A stretch of 41,299 bases of DNA. It comes from Bacteroidales bacterium (GTDB lineage: Bacteria > Bacteroidota > Bacteroidia > Bacteroidales > UBA932). Each line of letters starts with the position of its first letter. The first letter of the stretch is position 1. This document shows positions 32,263 to 40,865 of the stretch, piece by piece. The notes beneath the pieces are model-generated. The model searched no databases. It had not been told where the DNA came from and saw only the letters and a program-made list of their open reading frames with translations. Location of the stretch: the NCBI GenBank assembly GCA_017616475.1, contig JAFZYD010000050.1:1-41299 (forward strand), in the 5' to 3' direction. A program made the position numbers and the translations under genes.

Positions 32263-33270
32263 TTAGAACCTCAACCGGTCGAAGGTGAGCGTGCCGAGGC
32301 TGCGGAGGTAACGGGCAATTATGCTGCCGGGGTAGCGGCCCACGTCGTTGCCGTCTTCGCTGAAGGAGGAGACTTCTACGTCGCAAAGCATTTTGCGGAA
32401 GTCGCGTTTGGCGCGCCACACCGCCTTGAAATAGCTCCAGCGGCCGGTGAAAAGATAGACCATAGAGGCGCAGAAATCCAGGAAATTGCGAATGGCCATT
32501 ATCTTGCGGTGGTCGCTCACCGGGAGATTCTTTTGCAACATCAGAAGGCTGTTGCGGTAGTTGAGATATAATTTTTGGGGGCTTGCCTGGTCAAGGGCGG
32601 CGCCGCCTATATGGTACACCACCGCCTCTGGCACGGCCCACACCTGGTGGCCGGCCAGCTTGGCCCGCCAGCAAAGGTCAATCTCCTCCATATGGGCAAA
32701 GAAGGTCTCGTCCATTCCGCCCAGATAGTGGTAGAGGTCGCTGCGAATCATAAGGCAGGCGCCGCTGGCCCAGAAGCACTGTTCCGGTTCGTCATACTGC
32801 CCCGAGTCCTTCTCAATTTTTGAGAGGATGCGGCCGCGGCAGAACGGATAGCCGTAGCGGTCTATATAGCCCCCCGCGGCACCGGCATACTCAAAATAGT
32901 CGCGCTTGGCGTAAGAGCGGATCTTGGGCTGGCAGATGCCTACGTCCGGGTTGTCCTCCATAAAGGCGACCAGGGTATCCAGCCAGAGAGGAGTTACCTC
33001 CACATCGGAGTTGAGCAGCACGTAGTAGTCCGCCTCAATCTCCTGCAGGGCGCGGTTGTAGCCGCCGGCAAAGCCGTAGTTGCGGTCCAGTTCCACGGTT
33101 TCTACCTGCGGGTAGTTGGCCTCAAGCCAGGCCAATGAGTCGTCGGTGGAGGCGTTGTCCGCCACCACCACGAAACAGTTTTCTTTAGGGATATTATTTA
33201 GCAAAACCGGAACGAACCGCTCCAGCAGGGAGCGGCCGTTCCAGTTTAATATAACTATCGCGACGTCCAT
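32263..33270 (-). CDS. Family 2 glycosyltransferase (rhamnosyltransferase-like)
   Basis: 335 residues, cytoplasmic GT-A enzyme. The N-terminus VAIVILNWNGRSLLERFV, the nucleotide-binding VVVADNASTDDSLAWL, NYGFAGGYNRAL and the DxD-like LNSDVEV are all standard for GT2 enzymes of the WbbL/rhamnosyl type. MEEIDLCWRAKLAGHQVWAVPEAVVYHIGG in its second half is the acceptor-side block of that group (the helix and YHxGG end). It is the last gene of a six-gene minus-strand run that begins with rfbC, which makes dTDP-rhamnose precursors, so a rhamnosyl donor is plausible. The exact donor is inference. Confidence 0.9.
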   Translation of the reverse strand: MDVAIVILNWNGRSLLERFVPVLLNNIPKENCFVVVADNASTDDSLAWLEANYPQVETVELDRNYGFAGGYNRALQEIEADYYVLLNSDVEVTPLWLDTLVAFMEDNPDVGICQPKIRSYAKRDYFEYAGAAGGYIDRYGYPFCRGRILSKIEKDSGQYDEPEQCFWASGACLMIRSDLYHYLGGMDETFFAHMEEIDLCWRAKLAGHQVWAVPEAVVYHIGGAALDQASPQKLYLNYRNSLLMLQKNLPVSDHRKIMAIRNFLDFCASMVYLFTGRWSYFKAVWRAKRDFRKMLCDVEVSSFSEDGNDVGRYPGSIIARYLRSLGTLTFDRLRF

Positions 33271-33273
33271 ACA

Positions 33274-34803
33274 CTAACTGTCGGCAGTGGCTGCCTCCAG
33301 CTTCTTCATCATTATGAACATAAATATTGCGGATACCACGCAGACGCCCAGGAACACGGCCCACACAACCCAGAGCGGGAGATTGCCCCAGAGGTGACCG
33401 CCCACCTGCACCAGGAAGTTGCCAAGCGCAGTGGCCACGAACCACATACCCATCATCATACCTTTGTACTTGGGCGGGGCGACCTTGGATACGAAACTGA
33501 TACCCATCGGGCTCAGGAGAAGTTCGCCGAAGGTGAGCACAAGATAAACGGTGATGAGCCAGTAAGGCGAAACCAAAGTCTCCGGCATACCGGCGGCACG
33601 GGCTGCAGCCTGGGTCTCGGGGGTGTTGAGGCCGATGGAGGCAATCACCATAAGGGCGAATGCAACGGCTGCCACAAGCATACCGTAGGCAATTTTGCGC
33701 GGTGCAGAAGGCTCTTTGCCCTTCTTTGCCAGAGCGCCGAAGATTGCCAGCGACACGGGCGTGAGGGCAACCACGTAGAACGGGTTGAAGTGCTGGAAGA
33801 TGGGGGCGCTTATTTCTATTGCGCCGCTCAGGCGGGTGAACTGCCACAAGAGGAATGCGCAGGCAAGCGCCACCACTGCAAGCCCAATTAGTTTGCCACG
33901 GCGGCTGGCCTCTTTGTCAAAGATGGAGAACAGCGCATATACAATGGCTATTACGGCCACAAGATTCCAAACGTTGAACGGCATAGATGCGATGCCCTCC
34001 GCGCTGCGTTGGGTGAACTCATCGGCAAAGTATGTGAGGGTTAGGCCGTTCTGGTGGAAGCTCATCCAGAAGAAGATTACAACTGCAAACACCAGGAACA
34101 GGGCCACCATACGCTTTTTGGTCTGCTCCGGGGTGAGGGTGTCCACAACCTGGGCCTTCTCCCCTTTTGCGTGACCGCCCTCAACGTGACGGAACCAGCT
34201 GCGGAAAGCGTAGTAGATTATTATGGAAACGATTAGCGACACGCAGGCCACTGCAAATGAGAAGTGGTATGCGGAGTTGCCGTCGAAACCCAGGGTCATA
34301 GCCCATTCGCGAATCTTGATGGCGGCGGTAGGTGCAAACAGCGCGCCCACGTTGATGGCCATATAGAACAGCGAGAAGCCGGAGTCGCGCTTTGCGGCGT
34401 ATTGCGGGTCGTTGTAAAGGTCACCCACCATAACCTGCAGGTTGCCCTTGAACAGGCCGGTGCCGAAGCCGATGAGCAGCAGCGCAGCCAGCATTCCCAC
34501 GAGGGCCACGGTGCCGCTTCCCAGGGGCACCGAGAGCAGCAGGTAGCCGAGGAACATAACTATGATACCTGTGGTGACCATCTTCCCGAAGCCGAATTTG
34601 TCGGCAAGTATGCCGCCGACCAGCGGGAAGAAGTACACGAACATCAAAAATGAGCTGTAGATGAGGCCGGCGGTACTTGCCGACAGGCCGAAGTTGGCCC
34701 TGAGGAACAGGGCGAACACGGCAATCATTGTGTAGTAGCCGAAACGCTCGCCGGTGTTGGCCAGCGCGAGGGCAAACAAACCTTTCGGTTGATTCTTGAA
34801 CAT
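33274..34803 (-). CDS. POT/PTR family proton-coupled oligopeptide transporter
   Basis: 509 residues with 12 or more membrane helices. The family signature is at the start: LANTGERFGYYTMIAVFALF carries the ExxERFxYY proton-coupling motif. GGILADKFGFGKMV follows as the MFS loop motif, and FGTGLFKGNLQVMVGDLY and LTFGELLLSPMGISFVSKV match later PTR blocks. It should import di- and tripeptides. The next upstream gene is a dipeptidase (18 bases away), which suits a peptide-use pair. It ends 3 bases before the GT2 gene. Confidence 0.94.
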   Translation of the reverse strand: MFKNQPKGLFALALANTGERFGYYTMIAVFALFLRANFGLSASTAGLIYSSFLMFVYFFPLVGGILADKFGFGKMVTTGIIVMFLGYLLLSVPLGSGTVALVGMLAALLLIGFGTGLFKGNLQVMVGDLYNDPQYAAKRDSGFSLFYMAINVGALFAPTAAIKIREWAMTLGFDGNSAYHFSFAVACVSLIVSIIIYYAFRSWFRHVEGGHAKGEKAQVVDTLTPEQTKKRMVALFLVFAVVIFFWMSFHQNGLTLTYFADEFTQRSAEGIASMPFNVWNLVAVIAIVYALFSIFDKEASRRGKLIGLAVVALACAFLLWQFTRLSGAIEISAPIFQHFNPFYVVALTPVSLAIFGALAKKGKEPSAPRKIAYGMLVAAVAFALMVIASIGLNTPETQAAARAAGMPETLVSPYWLITVYLVLTFGELLLSPMGISFVSKVAPPKYKGMMMGMWFVATALGNFLVQVGGHLWGNLPLWVVWAVFLGVCVVSAIFMFIMMKKLEAATADS

Positions 34804-34822
34804 AGTATTTTAAGTTTTTCAG

Positions 34823-36286
34823 TTATTTCTTGGGGGCGTTTTCCAGCACCTTCACTACAAAATCCCAGAACTTGCCAACGGAAGCGACGTTAACGCGCTC
34901 GTCCGGGGAGTGGGGAGAGCATAGGGTCGGGCCTATGGAGACCATATCCAGGCCCTTGTAGGTGGCGCCTATAATGCCGCACTCGAGGCCGGCGTGGATT
35001 GCCATAACCTTGGGCTCAACGCCATACATACCCTTGTACACCTTCTTCATCTCTGCAAGTATAGGAGACTTCATATCGGGTGCCCAGCCGGAGTAGCCAC
35101 CGGAATATTCCACCTTGGCTCCGGCGAGCTCCATAACGGCGCGCATCGCCTCCGCAAGGTCGTTCTTGGCTGTATCGACGCTGCTGCGCAGCAGGCACTC
35201 TACGTTGACGGCGCGGCCATTGCTGCGCACTATGGCCAGGTTGGTGGAGGTCTCCACCAGGCCGGGGACGTCGGCGCTCATACGCACCACGTTGTTGGGG
35301 CAGGCAAGCACCGCCTTTACCATCCGCAGGGCCACAGTGCCGCGCATAACGCGCTCTGCGTCACAGGGTTTCACAAACATATCCACAGCGGGGTCTATGC
35401 TGCCGATTTCGTTCTTCACCGCCTCGAAGGTCTCTGCCACAAGTTTCTTGAGGGCTGAAGCCTTGGCGGCGGGCACCGCCACCACAGCCTCCGCCTCGCG
35501 CGGAATGGCGTTGCGCAGGTTGCCGCCGGCAATGCTTGCCAGACGGCCGTCCATATCGCGCAGGATGGGCAGCAGGGTGCGGGCCATAGTCTTGTTGGCG
35601 TTGCCGCGGCCTTCGTTAATCTCCATTCCGGAGTGGCCGCCGCGCATACCCTTGACAGTGATGCGGAAAAACTTATAGCCCTCCGGGGCGGCGCAGGTGC
35701 GGTACGGGAAGCTGAACTTGGCGTCCAGGCCGCCGGCGCAGCCGACGTATATTTCGCCCTCGGTCTCGGAATCGAGGTTCAAGAGTATTTCGCCTTTGAG
35801 CTTGCCCTTTTCAAGGCCGAAAGCGCCGGTCATACCGGTTTCTTCGTCTATTGTGAAAAGTGCCTCTATGGGGCCGTGCTTGAGGTCCTTGGCCTCCAGG
35901 ATGGCCATAGCAGTGGCCACGCCCATACCGTCGTCGGCGCCGAGGGTGGTGCCGCGGGCCTTCACCCACTTTTCGCCGTCAATCTCATATTCGTATGCCT
36001 CCACGGGGTCTTTCTCCCAATCGTGGGGAGTGTCCACATTGTTCTGCGGCACCATATCCAAATGGCTCTGGAGAATAATTCCCTTGCGGTTCTCCATCCC
36101 CTTGGTGGCGGGTTTGCGGATTATTACGTTACCCAGCTTGTCGCGGTAGGTATCAAGGCCGTTGTCGCGGCCGAATTTCTCTATGAATTCCACCGCCTTG
36201 AGCTCCTTCTTGGAGGGGCGGGGCACCTGTGTGAGCGCATAAAAGTTTTTCCAGACGCGCTCCGGTTTAAGGTTGGCAATTGACAT
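34823..36286 (-). CDS. pepD: Aminoacyl-histidine dipeptidase (M20 family)
   Basis: Cytoplasmic zinc dipeptidase of broad specificity (PepD/carnosinase type). 487 residues, normal length. Metal and catalytic blocks are ILQSHLDMVPQ (H75, D77), GTTLGADDGMGVA (D118-D119) and FTIDEETGMTGAFGL (E148-E149). HAGLECGIIG and SIGPTLCSPHSPDERV form the C-terminal metal site. It lies between a DUF4831 gene (18 bases upstream) and the peptide transporter, so the operon can import and split peptides. Confidence 0.95.
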   Translation of the reverse strand: MSIANLKPERVWKNFYALTQVPRPSKKELKAVEFIEKFGRDNGLDTYRDKLGNVIIRKPATKGMENRKGIILQSHLDMVPQNNVDTPHDWEKDPVEAYEYEIDGEKWVKARGTTLGADDGMGVATAMAILEAKDLKHGPIEALFTIDEETGMTGAFGLEKGKLKGEILLNLDSETEGEIYVGCAGGLDAKFSFPYRTCAAPEGYKFFRITVKGMRGGHSGMEINEGRGNANKTMARTLLPILRDMDGRLASIAGGNLRNAIPREAEAVVAVPAAKASALKKLVAETFEAVKNEIGSIDPAVDMFVKPCDAERVMRGTVALRMVKAVLACPNNVVRMSADVPGLVETSTNLAIVRSNGRAVNVECLLRSSVDTAKNDLAEAMRAVMELAGAKVEYSGGYSGWAPDMKSPILAEMKKVYKGMYGVEPKVMAIHAGLECGIIGATYKGLDMVSIGPTLCSPHSPDERVNVASVGKFWDFVVKVLENAPKK

Positions 36287-36304
36287 ATTGTTGAGTTTTG
36301 ATTA

Positions 36305-37342
36305 TTACAGGGGGAATGTGAGGGTTTCGCCGAACTGGTACATAGGGATGCGGGTCTGCATCAGCATAGTGGCGCCGTCGAACACGCGGGCAGTGGCGGT
36401 GCGGGGCACGCGGTAGTATATTCCGCCGCCCTTGCCGTTGTCCGGAGTGGCAACCAAATCGTCCAGCTCAAGATCCAGCACAATGGGGCGGCCGGAAAGG
36501 TCGCTGGCGGGCACCAGGCCTTCGCTCTCGGAGAGGCGGAATGCCACGTACTTATGGTCGCGCCGGTCCGCCTTGGGCACTACGTCAAAGTTCATTGTCT
36601 GAATCGACTCCTGGGTGGTGCCGTAAAAGAGGCTCATATATTCCTCTTCCATACGGAGCAACTCCTTGATGGCTGCGTCCATAGCCTCGCCGCTGTAGGT
36701 GGCGTCGGTGTCGCCCGTCACAATGGCCAGACGCATTGCGCGCAGTTTGAAGATGGTCGCTGCTGTTTCGGCAGCCTTCTTCTCCGCCGATTTTTCCACT
36801 ACCTGGCTCTGCGAAACGGCCACCTTTTCGTAGCCACGGGAGGTCTTTACAGTCTTATAGAGGGTTGTGGTGGCGGTGGAGAGGTTGTTGTCGACGTCCT
36901 TGCCCGCAAACTGGTCGTTGCCGGCCAGCGACGGGAAGCGCCAAACCTCCGCCTTGCCGGTGTAGCTGTCGTTGGCCACCACCAGCCCCTGGCTGCATAG
37001 CGCCATAAAACTGTCGGAAGATTTTCCTTTGAGGTTCACCGAATAGCGCACGGAGGGGTCTGCCTCCAGGTAGGGCACCAATTTGATGGATTTGAGGTAG
37101 TAGCTCACCTCGTTGGAGGTGCGGGCCTCGGCGCCCATATATTTCTTGGCATATTCCGCATATGGGCCCGCGATAAAATCTTCGCGCACGGCATCTACGC
37201 AGAATGTGATGGAGGTTACGGGGAGGGAATAAACCACGGCGCCGGCAGGGGCGCTCTTGCCATTGGAAAGCAGCTGCGCCTGCGCGGGGGAAAAGGCCGC
37301 CAGCATAAGCGCCGCAATCATAATCTTCAAAGTCGTTTTCAT
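36305..37342 (-). CDS. DUF4831 family periplasmic protein
   Basis: 345 residues from the ATG at 37342; the longer open frame upstream lies in the acyltransferase gene. The signal peptide is MKTTLKIMIAALMLAAFSPAQAQ. The mature start (GAVVYSLPVTSITFCVDAVRE, then GPYAEYAKKYMGAE) matches the DUF4831 pattern of Bacteroidota proteins, including the conserved Y-x-L-P-x-T opening and the ...YAEKYL-like motif. Function is unknown in the family. Its place between a lipid acyltransferase and a dipeptidase gives no clear hint beyond an envelope location. Confidence 0.8.
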   Translation of the reverse strand: MKTTLKIMIAALMLAAFSPAQAQLLSNGKSAPAGAVVYSLPVTSITFCVDAVREDFIAGPYAEYAKKYMGAEARTSNEVSYYLKSIKLVPYLEADPSVRYSVNLKGKSSDSFMALCSQGLVVANDSYTGKAEVWRFPSLAGNDQFAGKDVDNNLSTATTTLYKTVKTSRGYEKVAVSQSQVVEKSAEKKAAETAATIFKLRAMRLAIVTGDTDATYSGEAMDAAIKELLRMEEEYMSLFYGTTQESIQTMNFDVVPKADRRDHKYVAFRLSESEGLVPASDLSGRPIVLDLELDDLVATPDNGKGGGIYYRVPRTATARVFDGATMLMQTRIPMYQFGETLTFPL

Positions 37343-37355
37343 ATCTTGAATTATT

Positions 37356-38282
37356 TTATTTGCCGTTTTTGTTGCAATTGTAGGGCCACAGATTCTTCCA
37401 CCGCCGGTGGCTCCAGAGCCAGTTGTAGGGCCTGGCCGCGATGTCTTTCTGGAGCAGCGCCGCGTAGGCGTCCATAACCTCACCTTTGGCCGTTGCGGAA
37501 GCATCACTACAAATTTGCGAAACTTTTATGACATATTCACCTCTTTTTATACGGTCGAGGTAAACATACAGCACCGGCAGGTGCAATTTGCGGGCGATAG
37601 CCTCGCCGCCGTCCACCCAGTCGGTGTCCAGCCCCAGGAATTTGTTTGTGACGGCGGCGCCGCCGTAGGGGTATTGGTCGGACAGCAGAAAGTAAATGCG
37701 CTTGCTGCCGCGGTTGGTGAGCATAAAGCGCAGAATCTTGTGCGAAGGCACCAGCGACTCCTCCTTTGAGAGGCGGGCGCGGCGCATCAGCTTGAAAAGT
37801 TGCTCCGAGAGGGGGCTGTGCAGGGTCTGGTAGACCACCGTCATATCGTCGCTGCCAAAGGTGGAATTGTCCATATAGTAGGGCACGTCGCTGGCCAGTT
37901 CCCAGTTGCCGGTGTGGGCCAGCAGCACCATCACGGATGGGGCCGAAGCGTAGGTTTCGCACATCAGGCGCGCCCCTGCCGGCTCAACGTTGTAGAAGCC
38001 GCGGCGGCGGATGTAGCGCCCGCTGCGGGTCAGAGCCCACACCGATTCCACAGCAACATCCGATATCGATTTATAATATTGGCGGATTGTTTGTTCGCGC
38101 TCGGCGGCCGGCATTTGCGGGAAGGCGCCCTTAAGGTTGGTTTCTATTACCCCGCGGCGGTAGCGGAACACGTCGCGCAGCAGCCAGGCGATTATGTCAG
38201 AAAAAAAGTAGTGCACCCGCAGCGGCAGCAGCGAGAGGGCATACAACGGCGCCACAATCAACCACGCGAGTACCCGGTACAT
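37356..38282 (-). CDS. LpxL/HtrB-type lipid A acyltransferase
   Basis: 308 residues from the ATG at 38282, one base after the rfbC stop; the frame is open further but would overlap rfbC. An N-terminal hydrophobic segment (about 3-20) anchors it. The catalytic motif HX4E is H123-TGNWE128 in VLLAHTGNWELAS, and the block SDQYPYGGAAVTNKFLG near residue 215 is the second family motif, with GGEAIARKLHLPVLYVYLDR following. It should add a secondary acyl chain to lipid A or a similar lipid. It is the second gene of the minus-strand run. Confidence 0.92.
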   Translation of the reverse strand: MYRVLAWLIVAPLYALSLLPLRVHYFFSDIIAWLLRDVFRYRRGVIETNLKGAFPQMPAAEREQTIRQYYKSISDVAVESVWALTRSGRYIRRRGFYNVEPAGARLMCETYASAPSVMVLLAHTGNWELASDVPYYMDNSTFGSDDMTVVYQTLHSPLSEQLFKLMRRARLSKEESLVPSHKILRFMLTNRGSKRIYFLLSDQYPYGGAAVTNKFLGLDTDWVDGGEAIARKLHLPVLYVYLDRIKRGEYVIKVSQICSDASATAKGEVMDAYAALLQKDIAARPYNWLWSHRRWKNLWPYNCNKNGK

Positions 38283-38283
38283 A

Positions 38284-38820
38284 TCAGTCCTTGAAGAAAG
38301 GTGCTTTTTTGTCTTTGGCGGAGAGTATCTCCTCGCCCGGGCGCAGCATCCATTGCACGCCAATGTCGGGGTCGTTCCAGCGATAGGCGCCCTCCGACTC
38401 AGGCGCATAATAATTGTCGCACTTATATTGGAATATGGTGTCGTCTTCCAGCACCGCAAAGCCGTGGGCGAAGCCGCGCGGGATGTAGAGCATACGGTGG
38501 GAGGCGGCGTCCAGCACCACGGAGAGATACTGCCCGTAGGTGGGCGACCCTTCCCGGATATCCACAGCTACGTCCTGCACTGCGCCTTTTACAACGCGCA
38601 CCAGTTTTGCCTGGGCGGCGGCACCCTTTTGAAAATGGAGGCCGCGGAGCACGCCCCGCTTTGCAGAGAACGACTCGTTGTCCTGCACAAAATCCACATC
38701 GGCCACGTTGGCCTTGAAATCACTTTCCCGGAAACTTTCGAAGAAGTAGCCCCGCTCGTCGCCGAACACCTGCGGCTCAATAATCACCGGGCCTTCGATA
38801 TCTGTTTTGATATATTTCAT
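38284..38820 (-). CDS. rfbC: dTDP-4-dehydrorhamnose 3,5-epimerase
   Basis: Cupin-fold epimerase, third step to dTDP-L-rhamnose. 178 residues, normal length. Motifs: VFGDERGYFFESFRESDF, DNESFSAKRGVLRGLHFQ with the catalytic H62, then YIPRGFAHGFAVLEDDT and YKCDNYYAPESEGAYRWND. The rfbA, rfbB and rfbD genes are not in the window. It opens the six-gene minus-strand operon. Its likely -7 element is only 6 bases before the ATG, so the message may be nearly leaderless. Confidence 0.95.
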   Translation of the reverse strand: MKYIKTDIEGPVIIEPQVFGDERGYFFESFRESDFKANVADVDFVQDNESFSAKRGVLRGLHFQKGAAAQAKLVRVVKGAVQDVAVDIREGSPTYGQYLSVVLDAASHRMLYIPRGFAHGFAVLEDDTIFQYKCDNYYAPESEGAYRWNDPDIGVQWMLRPGEEILSAKDKKAPFFKD

Positions 38821-38826
38821 AGATTA

Positions 38827-38856
38827 CAAATTTAATAAATGATTACCTTTACGCAA
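38827..38856 (-). promoter_or_regulatory. Promoter of the rfbC operon
   Basis: On the minus strand TTG (38856-38854) and TAAATTTG (38834-38827) are 19 bases apart, matching the phylum pattern. The -7 element ends 6 bases before the rfbC ATG. Confidence 0.55.
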
Positions 38857-38877
38857 CAATCGTACATTTTTCCTTTT

Positions 38878-40860
38878 ATGAAACGGTTTTTGCCACTCTT
38901 TTTCTTTCTGGCGGCGCTGTTGCCGGTGATGGCCGGCTGCCGGGAAGGCGGCAGCAAGGTACTGCTGCGCAGCAACGAGGTTTTATTTGACACAGCGGTG
39001 GCTCCTGCGGCTTTTGTTGCGCCCGAAGCGGGGTTCACCATAGTCGCGTCTTTGACTTTGGCCGATTTTGACGGGAACGCAGAGCTGATGTCCGTGCCCG
39101 GGGTTTTAGCGGTAAGGCTGCGGCAGCACGACAGAACCGACATTGCAAAGCAGAACTATCCTGCCGGGCCTATGCCGGACGGCCGCGTGCCGGTGCTGGA
39201 GGCGGCCCTGACGCTATATCCGCCAGAAGGGGCGAGCGATATGACGGTTGGTGTGCCGCTGGGGCTGCTGCCCGAGCCGTGGGGCAAGCACGATTTGGTG
39301 CTGCAATTCACCGGCGTGGCGTGGGAAATGTATATAGACGGCCGGCTTGTGGACCGCGACTACGCCTTTGGCTATCCGTTGCCATTCGATGCCACCGCTT
39401 TGGACAGCGACGGCAGTGTCGTCGGTGGCGCCCGCATCTTTTCGCCGTGTCTTGCAGCCCGCGAACTGCCCGCTTCCACCAAAGAATATAAAGAGGCCCA
39501 GTACTTTAACCCGCGCGGCCACAATTCCTGGGTGGGCGACGTGGCAACCATTTGGTATAAAGGACGTTACCACGTCTTTTACCTGCTTGACCGGCGTGGC
39601 CACCAGGGCAAGTTCGGCCGCGGCGGGCACTATTTCGAGCACCTTTCCACCGCCGATTTCAAGCACTGGACGGAGCATGAGGCGGCCACCCCGATAGAGC
39701 ATCAGTGGGAGACCTTCGGCACCGGCGTCCCTTTCGTTTGGCACGATTCGCTTATGGTAAGCTACGGAATGCACACCTCGCGCCTTTACCCTTACGAGCA
39801 GACGGCTTCGCCCCGCGAGTGGGAGCATATAAAGCAGTTCGGCTTCAGCGAGGTCCTGCCTTTTGAGAGCCTGGAAGATGGCATCTACCCTTCCGGCACC
39901 ACTTTTAGCGTGAGCCGGGACGGTGTCAGCAATTTTGAAAAGTCGCGCATAATTCTGCATCCTTCGGAGAATCCTACGATTTATACCGATCCCGACGGCC
40001 AGCTGTGTATGCTGGCCAATTACGGTTCCCGGGGCACCTGGACCGCCAGCGACCTGCGCGGCCCGTGGAGCTGCATAAGCGAAGATTTTCCGCCGGGCGG
40101 CGACTGCACCTTTATATTTACCTGGGGTGGCTGGCAGTACATTGTGGGCGGCTTCACAAATATGTGGAAGAAACCCGTTCCGGCGCCGATAGAAGATTAC
40201 GAAGATGTTGTGGCACAGGGGCTTGACCTTTACGACGGGCTGTGCGTGCCCAGCATCACCCAAATAGGTGACGGCCGATATCTTATGGCGGGCTGGGTAA
40301 TGGTAAACGGCCACTGGGGCGGCCCGCTGGTGGTGCGCGAACTGCTGCAGCAGGCCGACGGCACCATCGGCTCGCGGTTTATGCCGGAGATGATGCCCGC
40401 CACCGGCCGCAGCCGGCTCCTTGCCCGCTCCGTTGGAGAGGAAGGGCTGTCCGCCGAAACCCTCTGCCGGTCGTTTGTGCTGACGTTCGACGTGGAGCCG
40501 GCTGCCGATGGCCACCTGTCGCTCAAGCTGGGCGAAGGGTTCCAATGGGACCTTGACGCCGCAGCTGGCCGGGCGCAATTCTCCTCCGACGGCTCTCACG
40601 CAAAGTCGCTGCGCGAAGGGGGCGCTCCCCACTGCACAAGCGAATACGCCATAGAGAACATCCGTGGGCTGGACGCTCCATTCACAGTGCGCATTGTGGT
40701 CAAGGGCGAACCCAAGTGGGGCGGCTCGCTGGTGGACGTCGAAATTGCCGGCCGACGCACTATGATAACCCACCGCGGCGGCCTCTCCGTAGACAATCTC
40801 TCCCTCACCCCCACCGGCCTCACCATCAAAAACCTCCGCCTCGCCCCCTGCAAAGAATAG
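38878..40860 (+). CDS. Lipoprotein with LamG-like domain and GH32-like beta-propeller
   Basis: 660 residues from ATG 38878; upstream in-frame codons from 38839 lack signal character. The signal peptide ends in VMAGC, a lipobox. Residues about 35-150 look like a LamG/concanavalin-type sandwich (ending in TGVAWEMYIDGRLVDRDYA). From about 205 to 540 is a five-bladed-propeller glycosidase region: HNSWVGDVATIWYKGRYHVFYL, with D221 as candidate nucleophile, HLSTADFKHWTEHE (the family's 'S-x-D-L-x-H-W' strand), and TIYTDPDGQLCML with D371. The classical WMNDPNG start is replaced by NSWVGD, so the substrate may not be fructan. The C-terminal part is a second sandwich. It is probably a surface glycan-degrading enzyme. 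Confidence 0.75.
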   Translation: MKRFLPLFFFLAALLPVMAGCREGGSKVLLRSNEVLFDTAVAPAAFVAPEAGFTIVASLTLADFDGNAELMSVPGVLAVRLRQHDRTDIAKQNYPAGPMPDGRVPVLEAALTLYPPEGASDMTVGVPLGLLPEPWGKHDLVLQFTGVAWEMYIDGRLVDRDYAFGYPLPFDATALDSDGSVVGGARIFSPCLAARELPASTKEYKEAQYFNPRGHNSWVGDVATIWYKGRYHVFYLLDRRGHQGKFGRGGHYFEHLSTADFKHWTEHEAATPIEHQWETFGTGVPFVWHDSLMVSYGMHTSRLYPYEQTASPREWEHIKQFGFSEVLPFESLEDGIYPSGTTFSVSRDGVSNFEKSRIILHPSENPTIYTDPDGQLCMLANYGSRGTWTASDLRGPWSCISEDFPPGGDCTFIFTWGGWQYIVGGFTNMWKKPVPAPIEDYEDVVAQGLDLYDGLCVPSITQIGDGRYLMAGWVMVNGHWGGPLVVRELLQQADGTIGSRFMPEMMPATGRSRLLARSVGEEGLSAETLCRSFVLTFDVEPAADGHLSLKLGEGFQWDLDAAAGRAQFSSDGSHAKSLREGGAPHCTSEYAIENIRGLDAPFTVRIVVKGEPKWGGSLVDVEIAGRRTMITHRGGLSVDNLSLTPTGLTIKNLRLAPCKE

Positions 40861-40865
40861 CTGCT

